In this document: positions 8,762 through 15,853 of the stretch, piece by piece
How positions within the stretch are numbered: position 1 is the stretch's first letter
Layout of the letters: the number at the start of each line of letters is the position of its first letter
Source of the DNA: Prolixibacteraceae bacterium
GTDB lineage: Bacteria; Bacteroidota; Bacteroidia; Bacteroidales; Prolixibacteraceae
Reading direction: 5' to 3'
Assembly (NCBI GenBank): GCA_029265875.1
Contig: JAJUGS010000010.1
Coordinates: 1-32,328, forward strand
Length of the DNA stretch: 32,328 bases
Translations under genes and position numbers: made by a program
Notes under the pieces: model-generated
What the model was told of the DNA's origin: nothing
The model's input: the letters and a program-made list of their open reading frames with translations, nothing else
Databases searched by the model: none

Positions 8762-8854
8762 ATGCCAAGCGGAAAGAAGAGAAAAAGACATAAAATGGCC
8801 ACCCACAAACGCAAAAAAAGATTGCGGAAGAACAGGCACAAAAAGAAAAAATAA
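8762..8854 (+). CDS. Small, extremely basic protein (30 aa), probable ribosome-associated protein
   Basis: The ORF was too short for the track. It runs ATG to TAA over 30 codons: MPSGKKRKRHKMATH followed by KRKKRLRKNRHKKKK. About 60% of residues are Lys or Arg and none are acidic, as in small ribosomal proteins. The pattern recalls the AURKAIP1/COX24 motif of mycobacterial bS22 and mitochondrial mS38. It could also relate to the extra protein bL38 found in the Flavobacterium ribosome; I cannot decide between these from sequence alone. It sits six bases after the HU stop codon and 114 bases before rng. I recall the same arrangement across Bacteroidota, which supports it as a real gene. Confidence 0.75.
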   Translation: MPSGKKRKRHKMATHKRKKRLRKNRHKKKK

Positions 8855-8887
8855 GATTTTAACGAAATTCTTATTTATACATTTTGA

Positions 8888-8919
8888 TTAAACCTAAGGC
8901 ATTTCTGTCTTAGGTTTAA
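8888..8919 (+). terminator. Perfect 11-bp hairpin in the rng leader (terminator or regulatory stem)
   Basis: TTAAACCTAAG and CTTAGGTTTAA form an uninterrupted 11-bp stem around a 10-base loop. The hairpin is AT-rich and is followed by a mixed sequence, not a run of T, so it is a poor intrinsic terminator. Its position, 50 bases before the rng start, would also suit a structured leader. Confidence 0.5.
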
Positions 8920-8968
8920 TCTGTTTAATGAATTATATTTATCATAGTTAAAGTTAAAGAAACTGGTT

Positions 8969-10519
8969 GTGAGTAGCGATTTAATAATTGATGTAACTCC
9001 ATCCGAAATCGTAATCGCTTTACAGGAAGACAAAAAGCTTGTTGAATTAACCCGCGAACGTAGCGGTGCAAAATTTGCTGTTGGCGACATTTACCTGGGG
9101 AAAGTTAAAAAAATAATGCCCAGTTTAAATGCTGCATTCGTTGATGTTGGATACGAAAAAGATGCATTTTTGCACTACCTCGATCTTGGCCCCCAGTTTG
9201 CCACCCTCAATAAATTCGTCAGGATGGCCATTTCAAAAAAAAACAAACTTTCCTCAATCGGGCGTTTACAATCTGAACCCGATATCAATAAAGAAGGAAA
9301 AATTGGTGATTTGCTGAAAGAGGGACAAAAAATACTGGTTCAGGTTTCAAAAGAACCCATTTCAACAAAAGGACCGCGTTTAACCTCCGAAATCTCGATT
9401 GCCGGAAGAAATATTGTTTTAATGCCTTTCAGCGATAAAGTTTCTGTGTCGCAGAAAATTAAAACGAACGAAGAAAAAAACAGGCTTAAAAAGCTGGTAC
9501 AAAGTATTAAACCCAGGAAATTCGGTGTTATTGTGCGAACAGTAGCCGAGGGTAAAATGGTCGCAGAGCTCGACCAGGAACTCAATGGCCTGGTGAATAA
9601 ATGGGAATCGGTTTTCGGGAAACTGGCCAAAGCAAACGCCCCATCGCTTATTATTGGCGAAATTGACAGAACAACAGCATTGCTCCGCGATATTTACCAT
9701 TCCGATTTTAACAGCATCATTGTTAACGATCAGGATGTTTGTAACGAAATCAGTGAATATCTCGGAAGCATTCAGGCTGAAAAAAGAAAGATTGTAAAAT
9801 TTTATAAGGGCAAAGCGCCAATTTTCGAATATTACGGAATCGAAAAACAGATAAAGGCGGCATTTGGCAAAACAGTATCGTTTAAAGACGGGGCCTATTT
9901 AATTGTTGAACACACAGAAGCTTTTCATGTAATTGATGTAAATAGCGGTAACCGGGTAAAGATGGGAGTTGACCAGGAAGCCAACGCATTGGAAGTCAAC
10001 CTGGCAGCCTGTAACGAAATTGCCCGTCAGCTCAGGCTGAGAGATATGGGCGGGATAATTGTGATCGATTTCATTGATATGCACCTGCCTGCTAACAGGC
10101 AAAAGGTGTACGACCACATGAAACAGGTAATGGAATCTGACAGGACAAAACACAATATTTTGCCATTGAGCAAGTTTTGCCTGATGCAAATCACCCGCCA
10201 ACGCGTGAGACCGGAAGAAAGCATTGAAACTGCTGAAAATTGCCCGGTTTGTAAAGGAAGTGGTAAGGTTTCGCCTACTATTTTGTTTGCCGATGAAATT
10301 GGAAACAAAGTGAATTATGCTTTCAAGGATTTGCAAAAGAAAAAGCTCACACTCAAAGTTCACCCTTATTTGGCTGCATATCTTACAAAGGGGCTGATGA
10401 GTATCAGAAACAAATGGTACCTGAAATATTTCAGATGGGTGAATGTGGAAGCCAACAATTCGTTCTCCTACCTCGAATATCATATTTTTGACGAAAATCT
10501 GGAAGAATTAATACTTTAG
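8969..10519 (+). CDS. rng: Ribonuclease E/G family protein (RNase G)
   Basis: This endoribonuclease cuts single-stranded AU-rich RNA and matures rRNA ends and mRNA. An N-terminal S1 domain starts at GDIYLGKVKKIMPSLNAAFVDVG (residues 39-61). The catalytic metal-binding aspartates are in DVNSGN (323-328) and DFIDM (367-371). The zinc-link motif CPVC is at 425-428, followed by KGSGKV. At 516 residues it is an RNase G-like core without the long C-terminal scaffold of E. coli RNase E. The start is GTG at 8969; no ATG in frame nearby gives the conserved N-terminus. It follows HU and the small basic gene. A good terminator lies at 10524-10554. Confidence 0.95.
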   Translation: MSSDLIIDVTPSEIVIALQEDKKLVELTRERSGAKFAVGDIYLGKVKKIMPSLNAAFVDVGYEKDAFLHYLDLGPQFATLNKFVRMAISKKNKLSSIGRLQSEPDINKEGKIGDLLKEGQKILVQVSKEPISTKGPRLTSEISIAGRNIVLMPFSDKVSVSQKIKTNEEKNRLKKLVQSIKPRKFGVIVRTVAEGKMVAELDQELNGLVNKWESVFGKLAKANAPSLIIGEIDRTTALLRDIYHSDFNSIIVNDQDVCNEISEYLGSIQAEKRKIVKFYKGKAPIFEYYGIEKQIKAAFGKTVSFKDGAYLIVEHTEAFHVIDVNSGNRVKMGVDQEANALEVNLAACNEIARQLRLRDMGGIIVIDFIDMHLPANRQKVYDHMKQVMESDRTKHNILPLSKFCLMQITRQRVRPEESIETAENCPVCKGSGKVSPTILFADEIGNKVNYAFKDLQKKKLTLKVHPYLAAYLTKGLMSIRNKWYLKYFRWVNVEANNSFSYLEYHIFDENLEELIL

Positions 10520-10523
10520 GCAG

Positions 10524-10554
10524 AAAAGCCGTTCGTAAACCGGGCGGCTTTTTT
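10524..10554 (+). terminator. Rho-independent terminator of rng
   Basis: AAAAGCCG and CGGCTTTT form an 8-bp stem around a 13-base loop, followed by TT and a T-rich tail. It begins five bases after the rng stop codon. Confidence 0.85.
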
Positions 10555-10707
10555 GTTGTTTGTCATTTATGTTTTTTAATATTGCTGTGTTGTTTTAACC
10601 CCGAATAAGAATTTTTGACAGTTTGGAAGTTTGGATTGATTTTTGAATGTAAATATCTATATTATTAAATACGTTTCGGTAATCAGTAATAACAAATTTT
10701 TGTTGAC

Positions 10708-12645
10708 ATGAGGAAAGCACTTTTTATAATTTTATTGATTTTTAGTTCAGTACTGTTAAATGCCCAGATTGTAAATCCTACAAAATGGGAATTCAGTTCG
10801 AAACAAAATGGAAATGAAGCAGATTTAATTTTCAAAGCCACCATCGAATCAGGCTGGCATCTTTATGATACTGAACTTCCGGAAGGTGGGCCGATTGCCA
10901 CAGCTTTTGTTTTTGCCGATTCAACACTTTTCGATTTTGTTGGGCCGTTACAGAAAAATCCTCAGCCTGAAATTCATTTCGATCCCAATTTTCAGATCAA
11001 TGTCGGATATTTCAATGGTGAAGCCACACTGGTTCAAAAGATAAAACTCAAATCATCTGAAAAGGTGGAAATAAAAGGGTATGTTTTATTTATGAGCTGC
11101 AACGATGAAAACTGCACGCCTCCTGAAGAAACGCCTTTTTCATTTGTTTTTAATGCTGATAATTCAAAAGAAAAAAATGAATCAGTTGCAATAACCAATA
11201 ACGATATTGCTTCAGCAAGCGGAAATTCTGCCCAGACAATCTGGATTTTTATACTGATTTCGGCCTTGGCAGGATTTGCGGCAGTGCTCACGCCCTGTGT
11301 TTTCCCCATGATTCCGATGACCGTTTCATTTTTTATGCGCGGAAGCGAAAATCGTGGAAAAGCCATCAAAACCGGGTTTTTCTTCGGATTTTCCATTATC
11401 CTGATTTTTACATTGTTGGGTGCCTTGTTTTCGCTTGGGATTTTCGGTCCCAATGTCGGGAATATTCTAAGTACCCACTGGATTCCCAACCTTTTGTTTT
11501 TTCTTTTGTTCCTGGTTTTTGCTGTTTCCTTTTTTGGAGCATTCGAAATGGTTTTGCCCAGCAGTCTTGTAAATAAAACCGATGCGCAAGCTGACAAAGG
11601 TGGTTTGATTGGCGCGTTTTTTATGGCCTTAACAACGGTGATTGTTTCATTTTCGTGTACAGGGCCATTTATCGGGGCGTTGATTATTGAAGCGGTTCAG
11701 GGTGGGGGGATGCGACCTCTCATAGGGATGTTTTTCTTTGGTCTCGCATTTGCAACTCCATTTACATTGCTTGCCATTTTCCCTTCGGCACTCAATAAAT
11801 TGCCACGTTCAGGTGGCTGGCTGAATTCGATTAAAGTGGTTTTTGCCTTTATTTTGCTGGCTTTTGGAATGAAATTTCTCAGCAATATCGACCAGGTTTA
11901 TGGATTTAACCTGATTTCGCGCGAAATCTATCTTTCAATCTGGATTGTATTATTCTTTATGCTCGGGCTCTATTTGCTGGGCAAAATCAAATTCCCGCAC
12001 GACAGCGATCTTCCATATCTGGGAGTTGGAAGATTTTTACTTTCGGTGGCCGTTTTTTCATTTGTAGTTTACCTTTTCACTGGATTGGTTGGCAATTCGC
12101 TTTCCGGAATTGCTTCACTGATTCCGCCAGCGAGCGAAAAACCGTATTCAGTGCAGACGGTTTCAGGTCAGGCTGCCGCGCCTGTGGCGCTTTGCGGTAC
12201 TCCCAAATACGCCGATAAATTGCACCTTCCGCATGGACTAACGGGTTATTTCGATTTTGAACAAGGTGTAGCCTGCGCAAAAGAACAAAACAAACCCTTG
12301 CTGGTGGTTTTTAAAGGACACGCCTGCGCCAATTGTAAAAAGATGGAAAGCACAGTTTGGGACAACCCGGAATTGCTGAAAAAGATTGCTGAAAAATACG
12401 TGATTGTTGGTTTATATACCGATGACAGGACTGCATTACCTGAAAATGAGTGGATAACTTCTGCGGTTGATGGAAGTGTGAAAAAAACAATGGGGAAAAA
12501 GAATCTGGATATTCAGATTTCGAAGTACCAGACCAACAGCATTCCTTTTCATGTAATTATAAAACCTGACGGAAGTGAAATAAAAATGGGCGTGACTTTT
12601 GATGATGCCGAATTCCAGACTTTTATCGATAAAGGACTTGAATAG
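10708..12645 (+). CDS. dsbD: DsbD-type protein-disulfide reductase / thiol-disulfide interchange protein
   Basis: DsbD carries electrons from cytosolic thioredoxin across the inner membrane to periplasmic disulfide-exchange proteins and cytochrome c assembly. All three parts are present. A signal peptide (1-19) precedes the N-terminal beta-sandwich domain with paired cysteines C131 and C136 (MSCNDENC). The CcdA-like membrane domain runs from about 178 to 470, with cysteines in TPCVFPMIPMT (C197) and SFSCTGPF. A C-terminal thioredoxin fold carries CANC (C540, C543) and a cis-proline in SIPFHV. At 645 residues it is a complete protein. The nicotinamidase-like gene follows after 13 bases. The haem-binding proteins at 24126-25061 are plausible clients of such a system, though not adjacent. 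Confidence 0.93.
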   Translation: MRKALFIILLIFSSVLLNAQIVNPTKWEFSSKQNGNEADLIFKATIESGWHLYDTELPEGGPIATAFVFADSTLFDFVGPLQKNPQPEIHFDPNFQINVGYFNGEATLVQKIKLKSSEKVEIKGYVLFMSCNDENCTPPEETPFSFVFNADNSKEKNESVAITNNDIASASGNSAQTIWIFILISALAGFAAVLTPCVFPMIPMTVSFFMRGSENRGKAIKTGFFFGFSIILIFTLLGALFSLGIFGPNVGNILSTHWIPNLLFFLLFLVFAVSFFGAFEMVLPSSLVNKTDAQADKGGLIGAFFMALTTVIVSFSCTGPFIGALIIEAVQGGGMRPLIGMFFFGLAFATPFTLLAIFPSALNKLPRSGGWLNSIKVVFAFILLAFGMKFLSNIDQVYGFNLISREIYLSIWIVLFFMLGLYLLGKIKFPHDSDLPYLGVGRFLLSVAVFSFVVYLFTGLVGNSLSGIASLIPPASEKPYSVQTVSGQAAAPVALCGTPKYADKLHLPHGLTGYFDFEQGVACAKEQNKPLLVVFKGHACANCKKMESTVWDNPELLKKIAEKYVIVGLYTDDRTALPENEWITSAVDGSVKKTMGKKNLDIQISKYQTNSIPFHVIIKPDGSEIKMGVTFDDAEFQTFIDKGLE

Positions 12646-12658
12646 AAAACACTAAATT

Positions 12659-13312
12659 ATGGTAAATATCAGCAGGCTGAACCTTCAAAACACCCTTTTC
12701 TGGAATGTGGATACCCAGGTCGATTTTATGGAACCTGGCGGGAAATTATATGTTCAGGATGCTGAAAAATTAAAACCTGTATTGAAGAAAATCACGAAAC
12801 TGGCAGAAGAAAAGTCGGTTTTTGTGGTGAATACTGCCGATTATCATCACGATGGTTCTGCGGAATTGTCGCAAAATCCGGATTTCAAATCAACATTCCC
12901 GCCTCACTGTATGGCGGAATCTCCAGGGGCCGCGTATATCCCAGAAACAAATCCGGCAAATCCGGTGATTATTAACTGGGATAGAGGACAGGATATTGAT
13001 GGTTTAATTGAGAAGATTCAAAATACAAAAGAAGTTATTATCAGAAAAGACGCCTTTGATGTATTTGCCGGAAATCCATACACCGACATAATACTTCAGC
13101 GTTTGAACCCCGAAACCGTGGTGGTTTATGGTGTTACCACCAATGTTTGTGTGAACGATGCAGTTGTGGGGCTATTAAAAAGAGGGAAAAATGTATTGGT
13201 TGTCAGCGATGCAATTAAAGAGTTGCCAAATCTTCCGCTGCCATTTGAAAAATGGGGCAAACTCGGAATTGATTTGATTACTTTCAGTGAATTAAAAGCC
13301 ATGATAGGTTAA
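12659..13312 (+). CDS. Isochorismatase-family cysteine hydrolase, nicotinamidase-like
   Basis: This belongs to the isochorismatase-like hydrolases; the details favour a nicotinamidase, which turns nicotinamide into nicotinate for NAD salvage. The catalytic triad is visible: D18 in NVDTQVDF, K130 in RKDAFDVF, and C164 in TTNVCVNDAV. A metal-binding stretch DYHHDG (61-66) and FPPHCMAESPGA resemble the WPDHC-GTPGA region of PncA. Length 217 is normal. It follows dsbD by 13 bases, so they probably share a transcript. Its stop codon overlaps that of the convergent trmH gene. Other amidases of the superfamily remain possible. Confidence 0.82.
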   Translation: MVNISRLNLQNTLFWNVDTQVDFMEPGGKLYVQDAEKLKPVLKKITKLAEEKSVFVVNTADYHHDGSAELSQNPDFKSTFPPHCMAESPGAAYIPETNPANPVIINWDRGQDIDGLIEKIQNTKEVIIRKDAFDVFAGNPYTDIILQRLNPETVVVYGVTTNVCVNDAVVGLLKRGKNVLVVSDAIKELPNLPLPFEKWGKLGIDLITFSELKAMIG

Positions 13313-14004
13313 CTTTTCCGGTGATATTCTTCTAAAAACCGTTTTTCAATTAATGAGCTGCTTTTTACTGAATTTCGCAACCACTGAAGTTTGATCGTTG
13401 TTTTCTCGAAGTCAGTCAATTTCCAGGGTATATTTTCTGAATTCCTGAGCTTTTCAGTTAAGTAATACAAAATAATGGCAGCAGAAACCGAAATATTGTA
13501 GCTTTCGGTGAAACCAAACATCGGTATTTTTAAAAACTCATCAGCTTCCTGCAAAATGGTTTCAGTTACACCCGGCAATTCAGAGCCAAAAACAAGGGCA
13601 AATTTTCCTTTTGAATAATCGAAACCGGGCAATTCCACATCGTTAATATGCGGGGTTGTGGCAACAATCCGGTAGCCTTCTTTTTTTAGCCTTTGCAGTG
13701 CCTCCCGGCTTTTGTTTTCCGACTTTTCGTAAGTATGAAGAGTAAGCCATTTCGAGGCTCCCATTGCCACTTCCGTGTCAACCTGGAATTTGTTCCTGTT
13801 TTCAATTACATGAACGTTTTGAATTCCGGTACAATCGCAGGTCCGCAATACAGCACTGGCATTTTGTGCCTGAAAAATATCTTCCAGCACAACTGTTATA
13901 TAATTTGTGCGGTTTTCCACAATGCGGTTAAATAAAGCCAGTCTTTCTTCAGTAACTGCTGATGATAAACAATTGAAAAGCTGATAAACCAGTTCCTGTT
14001 CCAT
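13309..14004 (-). CDS. trmH: TrmH/SpoU family tRNA 2'-O-methyltransferase
   Basis: This SPOUT-class enzyme is predicted to methylate the ribose 2'-OH of a guanosine in tRNA, probably G18, using S-adenosylmethionine. The three SpoU motifs are present: the first in VLEDIFQAQNASAVLRTCDCTG, the second in FALVFGSELPGV, and the third in IPMFGFTESYNISVSAAIILYYL, which forms the knot. At 231 residues it matches E. coli TrmH in size. The G18 target is inferred from overall likeness to TrmH rather than to the 23S enzyme RlmB, which has an extra N-terminal domain. It converges on the nicotinamidase-like gene, and the two share a TTAA stop overlap. Confidence 0.88.
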   Translation of the reverse strand: MEQELVYQLFNCLSSAVTEERLALFNRIVENRTNYITVVLEDIFQAQNASAVLRTCDCTGIQNVHVIENRNKFQVDTEVAMGASKWLTLHTYEKSENKSREALQRLKKEGYRIVATTPHINDVELPGFDYSKGKFALVFGSELPGVTETILQEADEFLKIPMFGFTESYNISVSAAIILYYLTEKLRNSENIPWKLTDFEKTTIKLQWLRNSVKSSSLIEKRFLEEYHRKS

Positions 14005-14084
14005 TTATGAATTCCTATTAACTAATACTTACAGGTTTTTATATTTTGTAAAAAAACAAAAATCTTTGTAAAAAGCGGGGCATA

Positions 14085-14115
14085 AAAAAAGGGGAAATGT
14101 CATTTCCCCTTTTTT
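14085..14115 (-). terminator. Terminator downstream of the second HU gene
   Basis: AAAAAAGGGGAAA and its complement TTTCCCCTTTTTT form a 13-bp stem around TGTCA. The T-run follows on the minus strand, 20 bases past the HU stop. The symmetry of the stem could also stop transcription from the other side. Confidence 0.85.
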
Positions 14116-14134
14116 AATTTTGTCTGCTTTTGCA

Positions 14135-14404
14135 CTAAACTGCGTCAGCAAGTTCAGCACCAGCTTTAAATTTCACCACTTTTTTAGCAGGAATTGTAAT
14201 TTCTTTACCGGTTTGCGGATTTCTGCCGGTTCTTTTACCACGTTCAGATACTGAGAAAGATCCAAAACCAATGAGAGCAACACGGTCGCCAGCTTTTAAA
14301 GCGTCGGTTGTTGCAGCAATGAAAGCGTCAATCGCTTTTTTTGCATCTACTTTAGTCAGGCCAGCTCCTGCGGCCACTGCATCAATTAGTTGTGCTTTGT
14401 TCAT
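14135..14404 (-). CDS. hup: HU family DNA-binding protein
   Basis: This is a textbook 89-residue HU protein, a nucleoid protein that bends DNA. It begins [18 protein letters not shown] and has the standard DNA-binding arm [20 protein letters not shown]. It ends with [11 protein letters not shown]. It is closer to classic HU-beta than the divergent paralogue at 8471. It is a single-gene unit with a strong terminator downstream. The leader before the ATG is rich in A and T; I found no exact TAnnTTTG box. Confidence 0.96.
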   Translation of the reverse strand: MNKAQLIDAVAAGAGLTKVDAKKAIDAFIAATTDALKAGDRVALIGFGSFSVSERGKRTGRNPQTGKEITIPAKKVVKFKAGAELADAV

Positions 14405-14645
14405 ACGGCAAAAATTTAATTAAATGTTTAAAATGTTGATAGATAATTGTTTAATAAAACGGTTAAGTTTTTATCGTGTAAAGTTAATCTTCAATTCTTA
14501 TGTCAAAAGTTCTGAAACGCCAATAAAATCAATTGTTTCAGAGAACTTTTATAAGTGTTCACTAAATTCTGAAATATGTTTTAAAAAAACAATTTTTATC
14601 TCATATTTTTTTTTGAACGGGTTTTTAACTTTTTTAAAAATAGTA

Positions 14646-14675
14646 TTTGCGAATTAAAAATTTGTTCTACTTTTG
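14646..14675 (+). promoter_or_regulatory. Promoter of tRNA-Ser (TTTG-N18-TACTTTTG)
   Basis: TTTG at 14646-14649 and TACTTTTG at 14668-14675 match both Bacteroidota promoter boxes with an 18-base spacer. The -7 box ends eight bases before the mature tRNA 5' end. Confidence 0.7.
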
Positions 14676-14683
14676 TCGCGCCT

Positions 14684-14769
<86 letters not shown>

Positions 14770-14803
14770 AAAAAATCCACAAGTTTCTGCTTGTGGATTT
14801 TTT
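14770..14803 (+). terminator. Terminator of tRNA-Ser
   Basis: AAAAAATCCACAAG and CTTGTGGATTTTTT form a perfect 14-bp stem around a 6-base loop, ending in a T-run just after the tRNA. Confidence 0.9.
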
Positions 14804-14902
14804 AATAAAAACGTTTTGGCAAACATAAAATGCCAATTGACAATTTAAAAGAAATTTGAGGGCTGCAAAATGGAACTGTATAGGTATTCAGGAATGAATT
14901 AC

Positions 14903-14910
14903 TATATTTG
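14903..14910 (+). promoter_or_regulatory. -7 box (TATATTTG) of tRNA-Trp
   Basis: TATATTTG matches TAnnTTTG and ends 17 bases before the mature tRNA-Trp. No good TTTG is seen at the usual distance upstream, so the -33 part is weak. Confidence 0.5.
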
Positions 14911-14927
14911 CAACCGCAAAAATAAAC

Positions 14928-15001
14928 ACGGGCGTAGTTCAAGGGTAGAATAGCGGTCTCCAAAACCGTTGATGGGAGTTCGAATCTCTCCGCCCGTGCC
15001 A
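14928..15001 (+). tRNA. tRNA-Trp (anticodon CCA)
   Basis: The acceptor stem ACGGGCG pairs with CGCCCGT, followed by the G discriminator usual for tRNA-Trp. The anticodon loop CTCCAAA gives CCA, reading UGG. The T arm carries GAGTTCGAATCTC. In contrast to tRNA-Ser just upstream, the 3' CCA is encoded (14999-15001). Confidence 0.96.
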
Positions 15002-15003
15002 GC

Positions 15004-15036
15004 AAAAAGCTGCAGAAATGCAGCTTTTTCTTTTTT
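15004..15036 (+). terminator. Terminator of tRNA-Trp
   Basis: AAAAAGCTGCA and TGCAGCTTTTT form a perfect 11-bp stem capped by a GAAA tetraloop and followed by CTTTTTT. It separates the tRNA from the LutA-like gene. Confidence 0.92.
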
Positions 15037-15078
15037 ATTCAGTTTTGATGCTTTATTTTCGGTTTTAAATTCCAATAC

Positions 15079-15807
15079 ATGGAGGTTGATGTTTTTATTC
15101 CGTGTTTTATCGATCAGTTATATCCTGAAACTGCCCGAAGTTTTATTAAAGTGCTTGAAAAGGCTGGTTGTAAAGTGTTTTATAACCCTGAACAAACCTG
15201 TTGCGGACAGCCATCGTTTAACAGCGGATACTGGAAAGAAACACGTAAACTGGCCAGGAAATTCATCACCGATTTTAGTTCAGGGAGGGTTATTGTTGCT
15301 CCATCGGCATCCTGTACCGGTTTTATCAGAAATAATTACGGAAAACTGTTTACCGATGATGCCCGGTTGCTTGCCGAAGTGAAAAAACTGACACCCAAAG
15401 TTTTTGAATTTACCGACTTTCTTGTCAACCATTTAAACCAAATTGAATTTGGTGCTGAATTTTGTCACAAAGTTACTTTTCATGATGCGTGTAGTGGTTT
15501 ACGCGAATATGGGATTAAAGATGAACCAAGGATATTGCTCGGCAATGTAAAAGGCCTGGAACTGGTGGAAATGGAGAATACAAATGTTTGTTGCGGTTTC
15601 GGGGGGACTTTCTCAGCCAAGTTTCATCACATTTCAACAGCCATGACCGAACAAAAAGTGGAAAATGCCCTGAAAACCGGTGCTGATTATATCGTTTCCA
15701 CGGAAGCTTCGTGTATTATGAATATCGAGGCATACATCAAAAAACAAAAACTGCCGGTAAAGGCAATTCATCTTGCCGATATCCTGGCTGCAAATATCAA
15801 AAGTTAA
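15079..15807 (+). CDS. (Fe-S)-binding protein, LutA/LldE type (cysteine-rich CCG domains)
   Basis: This is a 242-residue protein with two cysteine-rich CCG domains, the type found in LutA/LldE of lactate oxidation and in heterodisulfide reductase subunits. The first domain shows IPCFIDQLYPE and then TCCGQPSFNSGYW. The second has FHDACSGLREYG, then VCCGFGGTFSAK, and a final cysteine in TEASCIMN. In LutABC it helps pass electrons from L-lactate through Fe-S centres. Here lutB and lutC are not adjacent: upstream is a tRNA and downstream is a convergent ABC exporter. The lactate role is therefore likely only if the partners lie elsewhere; another electron-transfer role remains open. Confidence 0.85.
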   Translation: MEVDVFIPCFIDQLYPETARSFIKVLEKAGCKVFYNPEQTCCGQPSFNSGYWKETRKLARKFITDFSSGRVIVAPSASCTGFIRNNYGKLFTDDARLLAEVKKLTPKVFEFTDFLVNHLNQIEFGAEFCHKVTFHDACSGLREYGIKDEPRILLGNVKGLELVEMENTNVCCGFGGTFSAKFHHISTAMTEQKVENALKTGADYIVSTEASCIMNIEAYIKKQKLPVKAIHLADILAANIKS

Positions 15808-15853
15808 TCCTTTCTAATTCTTCTTCTGACTTGCGACTTGACTTCCTTCATTC

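Noticed and set aside
9899-10483. Minus-strand ORF of 194 residues inside rng
   Set aside because: It is a shadow of the RNase G catalytic region and resembles no family.
10669-10677. Promoter of dsbD (TACGTTTC with an upstream TTTG)
   Set aside because: The -7 box has a mismatch and the spacer of 24 bases is too long.
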